Below, piece after piece: positions 12,486 to 23,066 of a DNA stretch of 64,000 nt. Positions within the stretch are counted from its first letter, which is position 1. Each line of letters begins with the position of its first letter. The notes below the pieces were generated by a model, which had not been told where the DNA came from, did no database searches, and was given only the letters and a program-made list of their open reading frames with translations. Where the stretch lies: the NCBI GenBank assembly GCA_020633555.1, contig JACKDL010000007.1, positions 1 through 64,000 on the forward strand, read 5' to 3'. This DNA is from Myxococcales bacterium (lineage in GTDB: Bacteria; Myxococcota_A; Bradymonadia; UBA7976; UBA1532). Position numbers and translations under genes: made by a program.

Positions 12486-13040
12486 TCAGGGGGCGGTGGG
12501 CGTCACCCCGGGCACCGGCGGCGGGCCCCCGGTGATCAGGTGCCCGGTCAGGCCGGCGGCCCCCAGCAGCGGGCGGCTGGGATCCTCCTTCTTCGCGTCG
12601 ATGACGGCGGCCAGCTCGGGCCCCAGCGGCAGCGCGCGCTTCACCAGCCAGACGTGCTCGTTGCGGGCCCGCTGCGCGTTGCCCAGCAGGGCGTACGCCA
12701 CGCCGCGCTGGTAGCGGGCCTGGGCGTGGTTGAAGTCGAGCTCGCAGGCCTTCTGGGCGTGGAGCATGGCCTGGGGCACCTGATCCGTGCCCAGCCGGCG
12801 CAGCGCCAGGCTGAGGTTCACGTGGGCGTCCACGAAGTGGTCGGCCTTCTCCACGGCGCCCTGCAGCGCCTTGACCGCGGCCTTCCACTTGTTCTGGCTG
12901 AGCAGCCTGGTGCCCTGGTCGAACAGGGCCTGGGCCTCGGGCGGGATGGGCTTCGCGGCGGGCGCGCCGGCCGGCTGGGCGGCGGCGATCCCCACGGGGG
13001 CGGCGAGGGCCAGGATCAGGGCGGCAGCGATGCGTCGCAC
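12486..13040 (-). CDS. Exported TPR-repeat protein
   Basis: 184 aa. Start GTG 13040 with GGGAGG upstream; signal peptide MRRIAAALILALAAPVG followed by AAA. Three TPR-like units follow: ALFDQGTRLLSQNKWKAAV, AHVNLSLALRRLGTDQVPQA, ARYQRGVAYALLGNAQRA. The tail is Pro/Gly-rich. Probably periplasmic and protein-binding. It is downstream of the AgmX-domain lipoprotein gene on the same strand and likely shares its transcript, but the partner is unknown. Confidence 0.75.
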   Translation of the reverse strand: MRRIAAALILALAAPVGIAAAQPAGAPAAKPIPPEAQALFDQGTRLLSQNKWKAAVKALQGAVEKADHFVDAHVNLSLALRRLGTDQVPQAMLHAQKACELDFNHAQARYQRGVAYALLGNAQRARNEHVWLVKRALPLGPELAAVIDAKKEDPSRPLLGAAGLTGHLITGGPPPVPGVTPTAP

Positions 13041-13105
13041 GGGCAGGTTCCTCCCAGAAGTTGGCGTCGGTGCCCCCAGTGGATGCCCGGAAGGGGCGGA
13101 TCGGG

Positions 13106-15460
13106 TCAACGGGCGGTGTTGAAGATGAAGGGGTAGGTCACGCGGGTCTCGTCGTCGCCCGCAGGGAAGCGGATGGTCTTCGCCTGCTCGACCAGGCAGG
13201 CCGCCACGCGGGCCATGCGGGGCGGCGGATCCTTGGCTTCGGCCGAGGACACCCGGCCGTCCGGGGCGATGACCAGCGCCAGCACCACCTTCCCCTCCAG
13301 GGTGGGGTCGTCCTTCAGCCCCAGCTCGTAGCAGAACTTCGCCCGCGCGTTGTTCCTTTGAATCATCCGCTGGATGCCCGCCTTGTCCCGCGGGCCCATG
13401 AGGATCTCGGGCTCGGGCGGCGCCACGGGCGTCGCCAGCTCGACGGGGGGCGCGGCGGGCTCGGGCGGGGGCGGGGGCTTCGCGGCGTGGGCCTTCATGC
13501 GAGCCAGGGTGGCCCGCAGCGCGGTGGCCGCCGGGCGGGCCGCGGGGGCCGCCTCGACGCAGGCCAGCGCGGGCTCCAGCTCGCGGGCCATGGCCTCGGC
13601 CAGGGCGGGGCGCTGCGCGGGGGCCGCGTGGGCCAGGGCGTTGAGGCCGCCGAAGCCCAGCGCCACCTGCTGCAGGCAGGTCTGGGCGGCGGCGGGCACG
13701 GGGCCGGCGTCGGCGCAGGTGGGGCAGCGCAGGGCCTCCACCCGGCGCACGGGCTGGGCCTGCGTGGCGGGCGACGGGGCGACCGGGGCGTCGCCCAGGG
13801 CCAGCTCGAAGACCTGCTGCACGCCCCACGGCTGCAGGCTGGCCCGCACCGCCAGGGTGCCCAGGGCCTCGGCGGCGCGCACCACCTCGGCCGGTGCGCC
13901 GGGGATGGCGGCGGCCACCTTGCCCAGGGCCACCTGGGCCACGCCCAGGCCCACGGCGGGGGCGGGCGCCAGGTCGAAGACGGTGCGGGGATCCACCCCG
14001 ACGCCCAGCAGCACCACCTTGCGCTCGCCGCGGGGCAGCACGTGGAGCTGCGCCTCGCGCAGGGGCCGGATCTCGGCCAGCGCGCTGCGGATCATCCCGG
14101 CATCCACCGGGCCGATCTCGGCGGCCAGGGCCACCTGGCCGGGGCCCGGCACGACCACCTGGAGCAGGCTGGGCAGGTCGCTGCGCCGCAGCCCACCCGG
14201 CAGCGTGCCCAGGGCCTGCAGGGCGCCGGCGGCCGAGCCGAAGGGGCTGCGCAGCATGACCTGCCACCAACAGCCCACGCCGCACTCGGCGAAGGCGTAG
14301 CCCAGGTCGCGGGCCCGGGTGCCCACCTTGGCGAACGGCGGCGGCACCTGGGCCTGGTCCAGCAGGGCGGCCCACCCCAGGGCCGTGGTGGCCTGCGCCA
14401 GGGGCTGGCCTTTCACCGTCAGGGGGGCGGCCGCCGCCTTCGCGCCCGCCGCCAGGGCCTGCTGGCCGGTGGCGGTGGCCTCGGCGGTCCACACCAGGCG
14501 GATCCCTTCGCCCTCAGCGGCCACGGTCAGGGCGTGGGCGTTCAGGTCGGCCCCGTCGTCGCCCATCAGCAACTCGGCCTTCATCAGCAGCCCGAAGGCG
14601 GCCTGCCCGAGCTGCAGCGCCAGGTCGTCGCCCACCGAGAACAGGGCGCCGACGGCCTGCATGTGGCCGTGAGCCGTGTAGGTCGCCCGCAGGTGGCGGG
14701 CCTCGAAGCGCAGGGCCAGCGCGGCCGGCAGGCTGGCGGCCAGCAGGGCGGCGCCCCGGGCGGGTTTGCCCACGGGGCCCGAGGGGGCCAGCGCCTGGGC
14801 CCCGTCGGGCTTCAGCGCCACGTGGCTCAGCCACTCCACGTACAGCCGGTCGCCGTCGGGCCACAGGGCGCACCACTGGCCCTGCTCGCCCTTCAACAGC
14901 GCGCTGTCGGCCCGCCCGGCGACGGGGCCGCTGGCGGTGTACCCGGCGCTCGCCAGCAGGTCCGCGACGCCCTTCCCCAACGCCTTGGCGTCGGTGGCGG
15001 GCAGCGCGGCGCGGTGGCGGAAGCCGGGGAAGCCCCCATCCAGCGGGGGCAGCAGCGCCGTGGTGGCGCCCACCGGGCCGTTGGCCGGGGGCTCGAACAG
15101 GGCGAAGACCCACGGCCGGCCCTCATCCAGGCCCGGCAACCGCGCCGGCGGGGGCACCCCCACCAGCGCGGCTGCGGTGGCCAGGGGGCTGGCGGCCTTC
15201 GCCAGCGGCAGCCTGGCCAGCGAGCCGAGCGCCGCAGCGCGCTTCGTCACCGCGGCGTGCAGCGCGCCCCACCGCGTGGGATCGACCACGGCGGTCAGCG
15301 GCGCGCTGTCGCCCACCGCGTCCAGCAAGGCCAGGGTGTGGCCGTCGGCGTCGGCCACGGGCCCGGCGGCAGGGCCCGTCGGCCCGGGCGCCTTGGGCGA
15401 CGAGCACGCGCTCAGGGCAGACAGGAGCAGGAGCCGCAGAAGCGAGTGGCGCACGGGCAT
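13106..15460 (-). CDS. Large lipoprotein with AgmX/PglI-type C-terminal domain
   Basis: 784 aa. Start ATG 15460; signal ends in lipobox SALSAC. A long Ala/Leu-rich region contains alpha/beta repeats with no recognised family. A Pro/Glu linker (EPAAPPVELATPVAPPEPE) leads to a TonB-C-like module of about 95 residues: IQRMIQRNNARAKFCYELGL, LEGKVVLALVIAPDGRVSSA, ending RVTYPFIF. That module is the AgmX/PglI C-terminal domain known from myxobacterial gliding and envelope proteins. Cys pairs CPTC and CLQQ sit before the linker. Likely a periplasmic-facing envelope protein. Confidence 0.75.
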   Translation of the reverse strand: MPVRHSLLRLLLLSALSACSSPKAPGPTGPAAGPVADADGHTLALLDAVGDSAPLTAVVDPTRWGALHAAVTKRAAALGSLARLPLAKAASPLATAAALVGVPPPARLPGLDEGRPWVFALFEPPANGPVGATTALLPPLDGGFPGFRHRAALPATDAKALGKGVADLLASAGYTASGPVAGRADSALLKGEQGQWCALWPDGDRLYVEWLSHVALKPDGAQALAPSGPVGKPARGAALLAASLPAALALRFEARHLRATYTAHGHMQAVGALFSVGDDLALQLGQAAFGLLMKAELLMGDDGADLNAHALTVAAEGEGIRLVWTAEATATGQQALAAGAKAAAAPLTVKGQPLAQATTALGWAALLDQAQVPPPFAKVGTRARDLGYAFAECGVGCWWQVMLRSPFGSAAGALQALGTLPGGLRRSDLPSLLQVVVPGPGQVALAAEIGPVDAGMIRSALAEIRPLREAQLHVLPRGERKVVLLGVGVDPRTVFDLAPAPAVGLGVAQVALGKVAAAIPGAPAEVVRAAEALGTLAVRASLQPWGVQQVFELALGDAPVAPSPATQAQPVRRVEALRCPTCADAGPVPAAAQTCLQQVALGFGGLNALAHAAPAQRPALAEAMARELEPALACVEAAPAARPAATALRATLARMKAHAAKPPPPPEPAAPPVELATPVAPPEPEILMGPRDKAGIQRMIQRNNARAKFCYELGLKDDPTLEGKVVLALVIAPDGRVSSAEAKDPPPRMARVAACLVEQAKTIRFPAGDDETRVTYPFIFNTAR

Positions 15461-15548
15461 CTCCGGGTGGGGCCGGGGAGTATGCCACACGTGGGGCTCG
15501 ACGGCGGCCGAGCCGTGCGGTCCGATGGGCCGCGACCGAGGAGGGGAC

Positions 15549-17948
15549 GTGACGCGACGTTGCTGGGTGAGGGTGGGCCTGCTGGCCGCGCTGACGGGCT
15601 GCGCGCCGGCCGATGGGCCGGTGACGCTGGATCCCGCGGCCGACGCCGGGCCCGACGGAGCCCTGGTGGACATGGGCCGGCTCGACGCCGCGCCGGACGC
15701 TGCGCTGGACGCCGGATCGCCGGACGGCGCGCCCTTGGACGGTGCTGCGCCCGACGCGGTGCCCGACGCCGCGCCACCCCCCACGCCCCTGCCGCCCGGG
15801 TCACAAGGGGCGAGAATTATGGGTGATTTGCTGGAGTTGCGCCTGTTCTCGGCGGGCGCGCAGCGGGTGGAGGCGTGGCTCTACGCCGACCCCTTCGGTG
15901 AGCCGGTGGGGGTGGTGCCCTTGGTCGCCGACGCGGACGGCGTGTGGTCGGCCGCGCTGGAACGGCCCGCCGAACCCCTCTGGTACGGCTACCGGCTGTG
16001 GGGCCCGAACTGGCCGCACGATCCCGCCTGGGCCCCGGGCAACGAGGCGGGCTTCCTGGCCGACGTGGACGCCGCGGGGCACCGCTTCAACCCCAACAAG
16101 CTGGTGCTGGACCCCTACGCCCGCGAGATCAGCCACGACCCCTTCACCCCGCCGACCGACGGCCGCCGCTACGGCACGGGGCCCGAGCACCGGGCGCTGG
16201 ACTCGGGCCCGGTGGCCCCGAAGGGCCTGGCCTGGGCGCCCGCTGACGCCGAGCGACCGGCCGCCCCCACGCGCCCCTTCCGCGACGAGATCATCTACGA
16301 GGTGCACCTGCGCGGGCTCACCGCCGGCGACGCCTCCCTGCCCGAGGCCGAGCGCGGCACCTACGCCGGTGCAGCCCGCAAGGCCCGCTGGCTGCGCGAG
16401 CTGGGCATCACCGCCGTGGAGTTCCTGCCCCTTCACGAGACGCAGAACGACCAGAACGACCTGTCCGAGGGGACCGCCGGCGACAATTACTGGGGCTACT
16501 CCACCCTGGGCTACTTCGCGCCCGACCGCCGCCTGGCCGCCGACCAGGGCCCCGGCGGCCCCACCCGCGAGCTGAAGGCCATGGTGGACGCCTTCCACGC
16601 CGAGGGCCTGAAGGTCTACGTGGACGTGGTCTACAACCACAGCGGCGAGGGGGGGAACTGGACGGCCGAGGGCGACACCGCCGCCCTCCTCAGCCTGCGC
16701 GGCGTGGACAACGCCACCTACTACCAGGCCGAGGGGGCGGCCTACTTCGAGAACAACGGCGTGGGCCCCAACCTGCGCTTCACCCACCCGCAGACCCGGC
16801 GGCTGGTCATCGACTCGCTCCGGTACCTGCACGAGGACCTGGGGGTGGACGGCTTCCGCTTCGACCTGGCCAGCGTGCTGGGCAACGGCTGCGACGGCCT
16901 GTGCTTCGAGTTCGGGCGCGGCGGCCTGCTGAGCGAGATCGCCGCCGCGCTGCCCGTGCGCCCCGAGGACGGGGGCCCCGGCGTGGATCTCATCGCCGAG
17001 CCGTGGGCCCTTGGGCCCGGCAGCTACCAGGTGGGCGAGTTCCCGGCCGGCTGGGCGGAGTGGAACGATCAGTACCGCGACATGGTGCGCGACCAGCAGA
17101 ACCGCGCCGGCGACCAGATCGGGCGGGTGGCCAACCGGGTGCACGGGTCCTCCGACCTGTTCCGCGACGACGGCCGCCGGCCGTGGCACAGCGTGAACTT
17201 CATCGTGGCCCATGATGGGCTGACCCTGGCCGATCTGTACGCCTGCAACGGCAAGCACAACGACCAGCCCTGGCCCTACGGCCCCAGCGACGGGGGCACC
17301 GACAACGACCGCGCCTGGGACCAGGGGGGCGATCCGGCGGCCCAGCGGCAGGCCGCGCGCACCGGGCTGGCGGTGCTGCTGCTGTCCGCCGGGGTGCCCA
17401 TGATCACCGGCGGCGACGAGTCGCTGCGCGGCCTGCGCTGCAACAACAACCCCTACAACCTCGACGCGCCCACCAACTGGCTGGCCTGGGAGCTGAGCGA
17501 CGCCCAGCAGACCTTCCAGCGCTTCGCCCGGGCCCTGCTGGCGCTGCGCCAGGCGCACCCGGCGCTGCGGCCGGCCCGGTTCACCGAGGGCGTGGACCGC
17601 AACGGCGACGGCGTGCTCGACCTGACCTGGCTGGGCGCCGACGGCCAGCCCCACGGCGATCTGGGCGGGGCCTACCGCTTCCTGGCGTGGCGCCTGGACG
17701 GGGCCGAGGTCGGCGATCCGGCGGCCTCGATCTATGTGGCCTGGAACTGGGACGAGGGACCCGTGCGGGCGCACGTGCCGGCACCCCGAACAGGTCACCG
17801 CTGGGCCATCGCCGCGGACACCGCCGCCTGGCTGGAGCCCGAGGCGAACCACTATGCGCCGGGCGAAGAGCTGCCGCTGCCCGGCCTGATCTACGACCTG
17901 GCCCCGCGCAGCCTGCTGGTGCTCTTGGAGCAGCCCCTCATCCCCTGA
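15549..17948 (+). CDS. Secreted isoamylase-type glycogen-debranching lipoprotein (GH13)
   Basis: 799 aa. Start GTG 15549 after GAGGAGG; lipobox ALTGC, then an Asp/Ala/Pro/Gly linker of about 50 residues. Next is an N-terminal beta domain (LRLFSAGAQRVEAWLYAD) like those of isoamylases. The GH13 barrel follows with VDVVYNHSGEG (region I), DGFRFDLASVLG (nucleophile Asp), LIAEPW (acid/base Glu) and FIVAHDGLTLADL (region IV). It should cleave alpha-1,6 branches of glycogen or amylopectin outside the cytoplasm. The lipid anchor and linker distinguish it from cytoplasmic GlgX/TreX. No other glycogen gene is nearby. Confidence 0.88.
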   Translation: MTRRCWVRVGLLAALTGCAPADGPVTLDPAADAGPDGALVDMGRLDAAPDAALDAGSPDGAPLDGAAPDAVPDAAPPPTPLPPGSQGARIMGDLLELRLFSAGAQRVEAWLYADPFGEPVGVVPLVADADGVWSAALERPAEPLWYGYRLWGPNWPHDPAWAPGNEAGFLADVDAAGHRFNPNKLVLDPYAREISHDPFTPPTDGRRYGTGPEHRALDSGPVAPKGLAWAPADAERPAAPTRPFRDEIIYEVHLRGLTAGDASLPEAERGTYAGAARKARWLRELGITAVEFLPLHETQNDQNDLSEGTAGDNYWGYSTLGYFAPDRRLAADQGPGGPTRELKAMVDAFHAEGLKVYVDVVYNHSGEGGNWTAEGDTAALLSLRGVDNATYYQAEGAAYFENNGVGPNLRFTHPQTRRLVIDSLRYLHEDLGVDGFRFDLASVLGNGCDGLCFEFGRGGLLSEIAAALPVRPEDGGPGVDLIAEPWALGPGSYQVGEFPAGWAEWNDQYRDMVRDQQNRAGDQIGRVANRVHGSSDLFRDDGRRPWHSVNFIVAHDGLTLADLYACNGKHNDQPWPYGPSDGGTDNDRAWDQGGDPAAQRQAARTGLAVLLLSAGVPMITGGDESLRGLRCNNNPYNLDAPTNWLAWELSDAQQTFQRFARALLALRQAHPALRPARFTEGVDRNGDGVLDLTWLGADGQPHGDLGGAYRFLAWRLDGAEVGDPAASIYVAWNWDEGPVRAHVPAPRTGHRWAIAADTAAWLEPEANHYAPGEELPLPGLIYDLAPRSLLVLLEQPLIP

Positions 17949-17952
17949 GGGG
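17934..17952. terminator. GC-rich stem-loop between convergent genes
   Basis: CCCCTCA (17934-17940), loop TCCCC, TGAGGGG (17946-17952). The right arm includes the isoamylase stop codon. There is no T-run, so an intrinsic terminator role is only suggested by its place between convergent genes. Confidence 0.35.
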
Positions 17953-17981
17953 CAGCGGGGGGGCCGGGATCAGCGCACAGC

Positions 17982-19334
17982 TCAGTCGAGCCGCTTGCCG
18001 CGGCCCACGGCGTAGTACTCGAAGCCCCGGGCGGCGGTGCGCTCGGGGTCGTACAGGTTGCGGCCGTCGAAGATGATCGGCGCCGCCAGGCGGCCCTTGA
18101 TCTCGTCGAAGTCGGGCCGCCGGAAGAGGCTCCACTCGGTGCAGATGCACAGGCCGTCGGCCCCGTCGAGGGTGGCGTAGTGGTCCTCGAGGTACTCGAC
18201 GCCCTCGGTGCCCAGCTCGCGCTTCGCGTTGTCCATGGCCTCGGGATCGTGGGCCTTCACCGTGGCGCCGGCGGCCCGCAGCCCCTCGATGAGCACCAGG
18301 CTGGGGGCCTCGCGCATGTCGTCGGTGCGCGGCTTGAAGGCCAGCCCCCACACCGCGAAGGTGCGGCCGGTGAGATCTTCGCCGAAGCGGGCCTTCACCT
18401 TCTTCAGCAGCACCGCCTTCTGGTCCTGGTTCACGGCGTCCACCGCCTCCAGGATCCGCAGCGTCTGCCCGTAGGCCTGCCCGGTGTAGGCCAGGGCCTT
18501 CACGTCCTTGGGGAAGCACGAGCCGCCGTAGCCGGTGCCCGGGAACAGGAAGTGGTAGCCGATGCGCGGATCGGCGCCGATGCCGCCGCGCACCTTCTCG
18601 ATGTCGGCGCCCACCCGCTCGGCCAGGTTGGCCAGGTCGTTCATGAAGCTGATCTTCGTGGCCAGCAGGGCGTTGGCGGCGTACTTCGTCAGCTCGCTGG
18701 AGCGCACGTCCATGAACTGCACCCGGTCGCGGGTGCGGCAGAAGGGCTCGTAGAGCTCGTGCAGCGTGCGCCGGGCCACGTCACCGGGCTCGCCGTCGGG
18801 GGTGCCGATGATGATCCGATCGGGCTTCAGGAAGTCGTTGACCGCGTCGCCTTCCTTCAGGAACTCGGGGTTGCTGCAGGCCACGAAGGGTTGCTTCGCG
18901 TGCTCGGCGATCAGGGCCGACACCCTGTCGGTGGTGCCCACGGGCACCGTGCTCTTGGTGAGGACGATCTTGTGGCCGTCCACCAGCACGTTCTCGCCCC
19001 CGGCCAGGGCCAGGCCGATGGTCTGCGCCACCTGCTCCACGTAGCGCAGCTCGGCGCTGCCGTCGTCGCCCTGGGGAGTGCCCACGGCGATGTAGACGAT
19101 GGCGCCCGCGCGGATGGCCGCTTCGACGTCGGTGGTGAAGCTCAGGCGGCCGGCCTCGAGGTTGGCCTTCACGAGGTCGGCCAGGCCGGGCTCGAAGAAG
19201 GGCACGACGCCCTCGGTGAGGGACGCGACCTTGGCGGCGTCGACGTCGGCGCAGACCACCTGGTTGCCGGTGTTGGCGAGGCAGGCGCCGACCACCAGGC
19301 CGACGTACCCGCTGCCGATGACCGTGATGCGCAT
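17982..19334 (-). CDS. ugd: UDP-glucose 6-dehydrogenase
   Basis: 450 aa. N-terminal Rossmann GSGYVGLVVGACLA, VGTPQGDDG, KSTVPVGTTD, then the central helix LTKYAANALLATKISFMNDL and the catalytic loop GTGYGGSCFPKD with nucleophile C273; C-terminal UDP-binding half with GLAFKPRTDDMREAPS. All motifs of the UDP-glucose/GDP-mannose dehydrogenase family are present. It oxidises UDP-glucose to UDP-glucuronate using two NAD+. Substrate choice over GDP-mannose is inferred from overall similarity. Together with the epimerase at 21940-22902 it would feed uronic acid donors to envelope polysaccharide. Divergent from lysC. Confidence 0.93.
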   Translation of the reverse strand: MRITVIGSGYVGLVVGACLANTGNQVVCADVDAAKVASLTEGVVPFFEPGLADLVKANLEAGRLSFTTDVEAAIRAGAIVYIAVGTPQGDDGSAELRYVEQVAQTIGLALAGGENVLVDGHKIVLTKSTVPVGTTDRVSALIAEHAKQPFVACSNPEFLKEGDAVNDFLKPDRIIIGTPDGEPGDVARRTLHELYEPFCRTRDRVQFMDVRSSELTKYAANALLATKISFMNDLANLAERVGADIEKVRGGIGADPRIGYHFLFPGTGYGGSCFPKDVKALAYTGQAYGQTLRILEAVDAVNQDQKAVLLKKVKARFGEDLTGRTFAVWGLAFKPRTDDMREAPSLVLIEGLRAAGATVKAHDPEAMDNAKRELGTEGVEYLEDHYATLDGADGLCICTEWSLFRRPDFDEIKGRLAAPIIFDGRNLYDPERTAARGFEYYAVGRGKRLD

Positions 19335-19479
19335 GGCGGCTCTCCGTTGATTCGGGTGGGCGTTTGTAGGACAGAAGCGAACGAGGGCGCAATCGCGCGC
19401 CCGCGTTCCCGCGGCGTCGACCGCCCATGGCTGGCGAGAGCCTGCAAGCGGCGCGCCCACGGCCGAAAGGAGGCCCCCC

Positions 19480-20658
19480 ATGGGCGTGGTGGTGCAGAAG
19501 TACGGCGGCAGCTCGGTGGCCACCGCCGAGCAGTTGAAGCGGGTGGCGCAGCGGGTGGTGCAGACCCGCCAGATGGGACACGACGTGGTGGTGGTGGTGT
19601 CGGCCATGGGCAACACCACCAACCAACTCCTGGAGCTGGCCCAGTCCGTCAGCCCCAACCCCCAGCGGCGCGAGCTGGACATGCTGGTCACCACCGGCGA
19701 GCGCATGTCCATGGCCCTGCTGAGCATGGCCATCCACGATCTGGGCTACCCCGCGGTGAGCTTCACCGGCAGCCAGTCGGGGATCATCACCACCCACAAC
19801 CACACCAACGCCCGCATCATCCGGGTGACCCCCGTGCGCATCCGTGCGGCCCTCGACGCGGGCCAGATCGTGATCGTGGCGGGGTTCCAGGGGGTGAGCG
19901 AGCAGCTCGAGATCACCAGCCTGGGGCGGGGCGGCAGCGACACCACGGCGGTGGCCCTGGCGGCGGCGCTGGAGGCCGACTACGCCGAGATCTGCTCCGA
20001 CGTGGATGGGGTGTACTCCGCCGATCCGCGCAAGGTGCCCGAGGCCGGGCGCATCGATGAGCTGGCCTACGACGACATGCAGGTGCTGGCCGACGCCGGC
20101 GCCAAGGTGCTGAACGCCGAGGCGGTGGAGTGGGCGCGGCGCCACGACATCGAGGTGCGCTGCGTGGCCACCGACGGCCCCCGCGACGTGGGCACCCGCA
20201 TCCGCCAGGGCGGGGGCCTGCGCCAGGGGCGGGTGGTGGCCGTGACCGCGCATCCCGGGCTGCTCATGCTGGCGCCCGACGTGCCCGGGGCGCCCGCCCC
20301 GCTGGATCTGGAGGCCACGCTGGCGGCCTACGGCGCCGCCGACGCCGAGGTGTGGCGGGTGCCGGGGAGCTGGGGCGCCCGGGTGCCCAAGCAGAACCTG
20401 CACGGGCTGACCGCCTTCCGCGCCGCCATGACCGGCCTGGGGGTGCGGGTGCGCGAGGATCTGACCCTCGTGACGGCGGTGGGCCGCGCGCTGACGGGGC
20501 CGCCGAGCAAGCTGGGGCCCGCCCGCGAGGCCCTGGCCGAGGCGGGGGTGGCCACCCACGGGCAGCTCGTGGATCCCGGCCGGCTGGCCTTCCTGGTGGA
20601 CGCCGCCCAGGCGGACGCCGCCGTGGGCGCCCTGCACCGAGCCCTGATCGATGGGTAG
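19480..20658 (+). CDS. lysC: Aspartate kinase
   Basis: 392 aa. Strong SD AAAGGAGG before ATG 19480. Kinase signature [10 protein letters not shown] at the N-terminus, VVVSAMG, TTGER, and [17 protein letters not shown]; then [13 protein letters not shown]. It phosphorylates aspartate, first step towards lysine, threonine and methionine. The regulatory C-terminus (from about residue 250) is shorter and diverged compared with usual paired ACT domains, so feedback control may differ. The 3' end overlaps the next lipoprotein gene by 8 bases. Confidence 0.93.
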   Translation: MGVVVQKYGGSSVATAEQLKRVAQRVVQTRQMGHDVVVVVSAMGNTTNQLLELAQSVSPNPQRRELDMLVTTGERMSMALLSMAIHDLGYPAVSFTGSQSGIITTHNHTNARIIRVTPVRIRAALDAGQIVIVAGFQGVSEQLEITSLGRGGSDTTAVALAAALEADYAEICSDVDGVYSADPRKVPEAGRIDELAYDDMQVLADAGAKVLNAEAVEWARRHDIEVRCVATDGPRDVGTRIRQGGGLRQGRVVAVTAHPGLLMLAPDVPGAPAPLDLEATLAAYGAADAEVWRVPGSWGARVPKQNLHGLTAFRAAMTGLGVRVREDLTLVTAVGRALTGPPSKLGPAREALAEAGVATHGQLVDPGRLAFLVDAAQADAAVGALHRALIDG

Positions 20659-21913
20659 ATGGCTGCTGGCGCTGGCCCTGGCCGGCTGCGCCGACGGGGG
20701 CGGCGGGCTGGACCCGCAGCCCGTGGACGCCGCGCTGGACGGGGCGGTCGATGGGGCCGCCGTTGATCAGGCGCCCCCCGACGTCGGCCCCCCCGCCGAC
20801 ATGGCCCCGCCCGGGTGCTTCGACCACCGCCCCGACAACGAGAACTTCGCCCTCGACGGCGACGGCGAGCCCGGCCAGATCCACTTGCAGGCGGCCTTCC
20901 AGCCGGGGCGCGGCCTGTGGGTGGTCTACAACCGCCCCCACCCCGGCCGCAGCGACTTCGACGTGTGGCTGACCCGCGTGGGCTGCACGCCGGCCGACGA
21001 CGTGCCCCCCTTCCAGGTGGACGACGACGCGGCGGATCCCAACGCGGGCGATCCCAGCCTGGCCGTCCACGGCGACCGGGTGCTGGTGGTGTGGCAGGGC
21101 GAGGTGCCCGGCCGCGAGCCCAACCTGTGGGTGCGCTGGCGGCTCATCGGCGCCGACGGCGTGCCCCTGGGCCCCACCGGGCGCATCGACACCGGCGATC
21201 CGGCGCAGGTGCACTGGATGGCGGCCGCCGAGGCCACCGCCGACGGGTTCGTGGTGGCGGGCGTGCGCACGGGCGCGGTGGAGAACCGCTTCACGATCTT
21301 CGCGCAGCGGCTGGACGCCGACGGTGCGCCCGTGGGCCCCGTGGGCGAGGACGCCCGCCAGACGGGCGGCCAGGTGGAGCCCACCGTGGGCGTGAGCTCC
21401 GGCGGCGAGGTGCGGGTGGCCTGGCTCGACGACGGCCAGCAGGGCCCCGTGGCGCGGGCGGTGCTGGGCGACTTCGGCCTGACGCCGCTGCCGGGGGTGG
21501 CCGTGGGCGATCAGGTGCAGTCGAAGATCAGCTACGACCGCGCGGGCCAGTGGCTGGCCACCGGCGTGGCGCCGGGCGACATCGCCCTGTGGCCGGGCGC
21601 CGTCATGCCCGACGCCACGCCCCGCTGGTTCGGCCAGAACGGCACCAGCACCTCACCGGGTGTGGCCAGCGGCCCGGGGGGCGGGGTGGTGGGCTGGTTC
21701 CGGCTCGACCGGGGCATCCGCAGCACGCCCTTCTGGCAGGCCTTCGACGCCACCGGGGTGCCCCAGGACGTGCCCCGGCAGATCCCCACGGCCGAGCCCG
21801 CGGCGCCGTACCCCATGGCGCTCACCCACGTGGGCGACGGGCGCTACTTCATCGGCTGGTCCCAGGGGGTCAGCCCGGCCTTCCTGGGGATGGGGCGCTT
21901 CGTCCGACCCTGA
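20651..21913 (+). CDS. Lipoprotein with Asp-rich linker and beta-propeller-like repeats
   Basis: 420 aa. Starts inside the lysC 3' end. Short signal [13 protein letters not shown], then a linker with repeated D-A/G-A/V-D units ([20 protein letters not shown], then [10 protein letters not shown]). The mature region has recurring strands of the type [36 protein letters not shown] and [17 protein letters not shown] at roughly 60-80 residue spacing, suggesting propeller blades. No catalytic motif seen. Probably surface-anchored; function unknown. Confidence 0.75.
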   Translation: MGRWLLALALAGCADGGGGLDPQPVDAALDGAVDGAAVDQAPPDVGPPADMAPPGCFDHRPDNENFALDGDGEPGQIHLQAAFQPGRGLWVVYNRPHPGRSDFDVWLTRVGCTPADDVPPFQVDDDAADPNAGDPSLAVHGDRVLVVWQGEVPGREPNLWVRWRLIGADGVPLGPTGRIDTGDPAQVHWMAAAEATADGFVVAGVRTGAVENRFTIFAQRLDADGAPVGPVGEDARQTGGQVEPTVGVSSGGEVRVAWLDDGQQGPVARAVLGDFGLTPLPGVAVGDQVQSKISYDRAGQWLATGVAPGDIALWPGAVMPDATPRWFGQNGTSTSPGVASGPGGGVVGWFRLDRGIRSTPFWQAFDATGVPQDVPRQIPTAEPAAPYPMALTHVGDGRYFIGWSQGVSPAFLGMGRFVRP

Positions 21914-21939
21914 CCGCGGCGGCCGAGGCGGGCGTCCGC

Positions 21940-22902
21940 CTACTGCCGCCGGCCGCCGTCCGTGCGCTGGAACCACTCGACGAAGCGGGCGATGCCCTCG
22001 GGCATCGAGACCTTGGGGTCGTAGCCCAGCTCCGCCCGGGCGCGGCTCACGTCGGCGTAGGTGGTGCTCACGTCGCCCGGCTGGCTGGGCAGGTGCCTGA
22101 CCCGGGGCGCGCGGCCCAGAGCGTCGCCCAGCAGGGCCACCAGCTCGGCCAGCGTGGTGGTCTTCGACTCGCCCAGGTTGTAGATGCGGTAGCCCTCCAC
22201 CCGGGCCACGCTGGCCACCAGGCCGTCCACGATGTCGTCGATGAAGGTGTAGTCCCGCGAGCTGGAGCCGTCGCCGAACAGGGGCAGCTCGGCGCCCTCC
22301 TGGATCATGCGCGCGAACTTGTGGATGGCCATCTCGGGGCGCTGGCGGGGGCCGTACACCGTGAAGAAGCGGTGGCAGTGCACGTGCAGGCCGAACAGGT
22401 GGTGCCACGTGTAGCAGAGCAGCTCGCCGGCCTTCTTGGTGGCCGCGTAGGGCGAGATGGGGAAGTCCACCCGGTCGTCCTCGCGGAAGGGCACGTCGGG
22501 CCGATCCCCGTAGACGCTGGACGACGACGCGAACACCAGCCGGTCGCAGCCGTGGGCCCGGCAGGCCTCGAGCACCGTGGTGGTGCCCTCGACGTTCACC
22601 TTCTGGTACAGCGCCGGGAGCTGGATGCTGGGCCGCACGCCCGCCCACGCGGCCAGGTGCACCACCCGGTCCACGGGGCCGTGCGCGAAGGCCTGCGCCA
22701 TCACCGCGGGATCCACCAGATCCCCGCGCACCAGGGTGAACCCGCCGTGGGCCTGGGCCGCCCGCAGGTTCTCGGCCTTGATGGCCGGGTCGTAGAAGTC
22801 GTTGAAGTTGTCGATCCCCACCACCTGGTGGCCCATCGCGAGCAGCCGATCCACCAGGCTCGACCCGATGAACCCCGCTGCCCCGGTCACTGCGATCCGC
22901 AT
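21940..22902 (-). CDS. NAD-dependent UDP-sugar epimerase, UDP-glucuronate 4-epimerase type
   Basis: 320 aa. Extended SDR: NAD motif TGAAGFIGSSLVDRL, HLAAWAGVRPS, catalytic SSSSVYGD and YAATKK, RFFTVYGPRQRPEMAI, and RDYTFIDDIVDG. AGVRPS and the RPEMAI stretch are characteristic of UDP-glucuronate/UDP-galacturonate epimerases. It should interconvert UDP-glucuronate (product of Ugd here) and UDP-galacturonate. GalE-type activity cannot be excluded. Monocistronic, convergent with the preceding lipoprotein. Confidence 0.88.
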   Translation of the reverse strand: MRIAVTGAAGFIGSSLVDRLLAMGHQVVGIDNFNDFYDPAIKAENLRAAQAHGGFTLVRGDLVDPAVMAQAFAHGPVDRVVHLAAWAGVRPSIQLPALYQKVNVEGTTTVLEACRAHGCDRLVFASSSSVYGDRPDVPFREDDRVDFPISPYAATKKAGELLCYTWHHLFGLHVHCHRFFTVYGPRQRPEMAIHKFARMIQEGAELPLFGDGSSSRDYTFIDDIVDGLVASVARVEGYRIYNLGESKTTTLAELVALLGDALGRAPRVRHLPSQPGDVSTTYADVSRARAELGYDPKVSMPEGIARFVEWFQRTDGGRRQ

Positions 22903-23066
22903 CGGCCCCCCTCGCGCAAGCGGCGGGGATGATAGGCCTTCCGCCCAGGCGGGGGAATCGACGGGGCCGGATTTTGATGACCCACGGGTCAGTCAAGGCC
23001 GTACGGGAGCGGCCTGGGATCGCTCCAAGGCCGATAAAACAAGGGGTTTGGGCCGGAAATAACGGT